Source of the DNA: Citrifermentans bremense
GTDB taxonomy: Bacteria; Desulfobacterota; Desulfuromonadia; Geobacterales; Geobacteraceae
Reading direction: 5' to 3'
Assembly (NCBI RefSeq): GCF_014218275.1
Contig: NZ_AP023213.1
Coordinates: 310,001-374,000 of the forward strand
DNA: 64,000 bases
The position numbers and the translations under genes were made by a program. The notes beneath the pieces were generated by a model. That model did not search any database. It saw nothing but the letters and a program-made list of their open reading frames with translations, and was not told the origin of the DNA. Positions 62,252 through 64,000 of the stretch are shown here, piece after piece. Numbering within the stretch: position 1 is the first letter of the stretch; each line of letters opens with the position of its first letter.

Positions 62252-62280
62252 GGCCGGTGTCTGTCAGGCAGACACCGGCC
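62252..62280. terminator. Strong hairpin after the barrel gene
   Basis: GGCCGGTGTCTG (62252-62263) pairs perfectly with CAGACACCGGCC (62269-62280) around a 5-nt loop. No long T-run follows, so its termination strength is uncertain; it may serve as a transcript-end stabiliser. Confidence 0.6.
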
Positions 62281-62362
62281 AGGCCTTATTTAGGCCGGTT
62301 GCCCTTTCCATTCCCGGTGCGATAATCACCCCTGTTGCTTTTTTTCGGTAACGGAGGCCTTT

Positions 62363-63079
62363 ATGAATCGCGAACAGCACGTTTGCCTGGTCTGCGGCTT
62401 CAACATGATCGGGTTCCATCCCTCCCATTGCCCTTTTTGCGGCGCCTCGTCAAAGCATTTCATAACCGCGGAAGAATGCTCAGCGCGCTTCCGTGTCACC
62501 TCGACTCCGGTGAACCAAAAAGTGTCGAGGCTCAATTCCCAGCCCGCCCTCGGCATCGAGCATGCCGCCTACCGGATCGAGACGGGCAACGGCGCGTGCT
62601 GGATCGACTGCCCGTCCTGCTTCGATACCTCGCTCGCCAAGGCCGATACCATACTCTTCACCCATCACCACTTCCTCGGTGCTTCCAACCTCTATCGCGA
62701 TCACTTCGAAGCTGAGGTGCGCATCCACCAACTCGACTCCACCCACGACATCTGCCGCCCCTTCAGTTTCGACGCCACCTTCCAGGAGAACTTCGTCCAC
62801 AACGGGATAGAGGCGTTCCATATCGGGGGGCATACCCCGGGGTTCACCTGCTACATCTTCGAGGACGTCTTCTTCATCTGCGACTACGTCTTTCTCGATG
62901 GCGACCGCTTGAAATACAACCCGTTCGGTCCCGCCGACCTCACCATCGCAGGGGGAAGAGTCATCGAAGAGATCATCAGCGACCGTCAGTTCTCCACCGT
63001 CTGCGGCTATAACTACGTGATCGGCTACGGCGAGTGGAAGCGCAGGTTCGACGCCGGCCCCATATTTGGGGGATATTGA
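62363..63079 (+). CDS. Degenerate metallo-beta-lactamase fold protein with zinc-ribbon start
   Basis: This 238-aa protein begins with a rubredoxin-like ribbon (CLVCGFN...CPFCGAS, residues 8-30). A metallo-beta-lactamase fold follows: IDCPSCFD, ILFTHHHFLGASNLY, HIGGHTPG, ICDYVF and YGEW. The usual HxHxDH metal motif is replaced by HHHFLG, which drops the Asp and final His, while GGHTPG and the later Asp remain. The metal site is therefore reduced or altered. Related folds include oxygen-reacting flavo-diiron partners and hydrolases; activity here is uncertain. The ATG follows GGAGG at a short distance. The ZIP gene starts 40 bp downstream. Confidence 0.8.
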   Translation: MNREQHVCLVCGFNMIGFHPSHCPFCGASSKHFITAEECSARFRVTSTPVNQKVSRLNSQPALGIEHAAYRIETGNGACWIDCPSCFDTSLAKADTILFTHHHFLGASNLYRDHFEAEVRIHQLDSTHDICRPFSFDATFQENFVHNGIEAFHIGGHTPGFTCYIFEDVFFICDYVFLDGDRLKYNPFGPADLTIAGGRVIEEIISDRQFSTVCGYNYVIGYGEWKRRFDAGPIFGGY

Positions 63080-63119
63080 ACCTGAAGATGGTGAACTTCC
63101 TTGCGGCAAGGAGCAACCT

Positions 63120-63863
63120 ATGGGAAACAGTGCACTCGCGGCAGGGTTTTGGGGCTTGGTGGGGGGATGTTCCCTTCTCATCGGGGCCGTCATCGGCCTT
63201 TTCGTTCCGACATCGAAAAAGGTGATCTCAGCCGTTATGGCGCTCGGCGCCGGCGTTCTCATCTCTTCCGTAGCTTTCGAGCTGATGGACGAGGCGTTTC
63301 GCAGCGGCGGTTTCGACGCCGCCTCCATCGGGCTTTCCCTTGGCGCTATCCTTTTTTACGTGGGCGACCAGATCATCGAGAAGAAAGGCGGCAAACATCG
63401 GAAACGGTCCCAAGGGCAGCAGGCAGGTGGATCCTCCACCGCGATCTTGCTGGGGGCACTCATGGATGGCATCCCCGAGTCCATTGCCATCGGCGTTAGT
63501 CTGCTCAAGGGGGGGACGGTAGGAGTCGTCATGGTCGTCGCCGTCTTCCTCAGCAACATTCCGGAGTCTTTGTCATCGGCATCGGGGATGCAGAAAGCGG
63601 GGCACTCAAGGAAATTCATCCTTCTGGTATGGACCGCCGTAGTGGCGATCTCGGCCGCCAGTTCGCTGGTGGGCTACCTGCTATTGGCCGGCGTGTCGGG
63701 GAACATCATCGGCGGGATCCAGGCATTCGCGGCAGGAGCGATCCTCACCATGCTGGCCAGCACCATGATGCCAGAGGCATTTGAAGAAGGGGGCGCCATT
63801 GTCGGGCTGATAACGACAGCAGGGTTCCTGGTCTCATTCGTGTTGAGCAAACTGCAAGGGTAA
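63120..63863 (+). CDS. ZIP-family metal transporter
   Basis: This 247-aa polytopic membrane protein has the ZIP signature helices ALMDGIPESIAIG and VFLSNIPESLSSASGMQ, each with the His- or Pro-rich metal path reduced to NIPES/DGIPES. A charged intracellular loop (KKGGKHRKRSQGQQ) and a Gly-rich last helix pair complete it. It probably moves zinc or another divalent metal into the cytoplasm. ATG 63120 has AAGGAG upstream; the frame extends back to 63066 into the previous gene without an RBS. It may be co-transcribed with the zinc-ribbon gene. Confidence 0.88.
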   Translation: MGNSALAAGFWGLVGGCSLLIGAVIGLFVPTSKKVISAVMALGAGVLISSVAFELMDEAFRSGGFDAASIGLSLGAILFYVGDQIIEKKGGKHRKRSQGQQAGGSSTAILLGALMDGIPESIAIGVSLLKGGTVGVVMVVAVFLSNIPESLSSASGMQKAGHSRKFILLVWTAVVAISAASSLVGYLLLAGVSGNIIGGIQAFAAGAILTMLASTMMPEAFEEGGAIVGLITTAGFLVSFVLSKLQG

Positions 63864-63899
63864 TCCCGCTAAAATATATTGTGATCCTGGGGGGACGTT

Positions 63900-64000
63900 G
63901 TGGGCATTGAAAGCAACCTCGATATCGACCAGGCCAAGTCCGTCGCCTTCATCATCACCCACACCATCAAGGAGGGTGAAGAGGAGCGGTACGAGGCTTG
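63900..64000 (+). CDS. Start of an antibiotic-biosynthesis-monooxygenase-like protein (partial)
   Basis: GTG 63900 opens a frame that runs off the window. The first 33 residues (M-G-I-E-S-N-L-D-I-D-Q-A-K-S-V-A-F-I-I-T then HTIKEGEEERYEA) match the N-terminal strand of ABM-type domains, with the pattern ITHTIKEGEEERYEAW expected. GGGGGA is about 6 nt upstream. The rest of the gene lies beyond the window. Confidence 0.6.
   Translation, partial: MGIESNLDIDQAKSVAFIITHTIKEGEEERYEA

Overview
The window is high-GC bacterial chromosome with the gene content of a Geobacteraceae member (Geobacter / Citrifermentans / Geomonas type). The pointers are CxxCH heme sensors, DUF3365-type heme proteins, many two-component and sigma-54 regulators, a split transketolase, a MetH without activation domain, pyruvate carboxylase, and a GEMM-Ib riboswitch of the kind known from Geobacter. 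The genus is inferred from gene content only. I see no rRNA, tRNA, CRISPR array, prophage or insertion sequence. Mobile-looking DNA is limited to small intergenic repeat families.

Layout. 1-8.6 kb: end of an unknown gene, a 50-aa zinc ribbon, an EVE protein, corA, pepN on the reverse strand, a cytochrome c / membrane / cytochrome b5 fusion, a membrane diguanylate cyclase and a siroheme reductase. 8.6-16.3 kb: a MITE-like inverted-repeat element, a 1109-codon hybrid histidine kinase and pyruvate carboxylase, both genes on the reverse strand. 16.5-27.6 kb, forward: DUF554, murI-GerMN, a short metH, a small conserved protein, two transketolase halves, a pseudopilin, a heme-bearing histidine kinase and its NtrC-type partner. 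27.8-39.9 kb: a predicted barrel protein, a DUF362 ferredoxin protein, a tandem pseudo-receiver, a ClC chloride transporter, a small periplasmic protein, a TPR protein with a lysine-rich tail, Pal and a GAF-PilB ATPase. 40.0-48.9 kb: a four-gene forward unit of CHASE2 cyclase, TPR/beta-barrel protein, giant FecR repeat protein and heme sensor with a Cys-rich end. 48.9-52 kb: HxlR regulator diverging from a flavoprotein, ferredoxin-nitroreductase and a DUF3365 heme protein, with three copies of a 109-bp palindrome. 52-64 kb: an MFS-acyltransferase-acyl-ligase fusion (reverse), a sigma-54 activator, an OmpA protein, two tiny envelope proteins, NAT, LysR, AEC transporter, a riboswitch-controlled outer-membrane barrel, a degenerate metallo-beta-lactamase, a ZIP transporter and the start of an ABM-like protein.

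The main theme is envelope sensing: heme-bound sensors, cyclic nucleotides (GGDEF, class III cyclase, dinucleotide riboswitch), outer-membrane barrels and surface repeat proteins. The most interesting signals are the GEMM-Ib riboswitch with a covarying C21-G46 pair (61.4 kb), the CHASE2/TPR-barrel/FecR/heme-sensor unit (40-48.9 kb), in-frame intergenic-repeat sequence that displaces the FecR protein's signal peptide (43.6 kb), and palindromes that supply the end of a neighbouring gene (52.05 kb).
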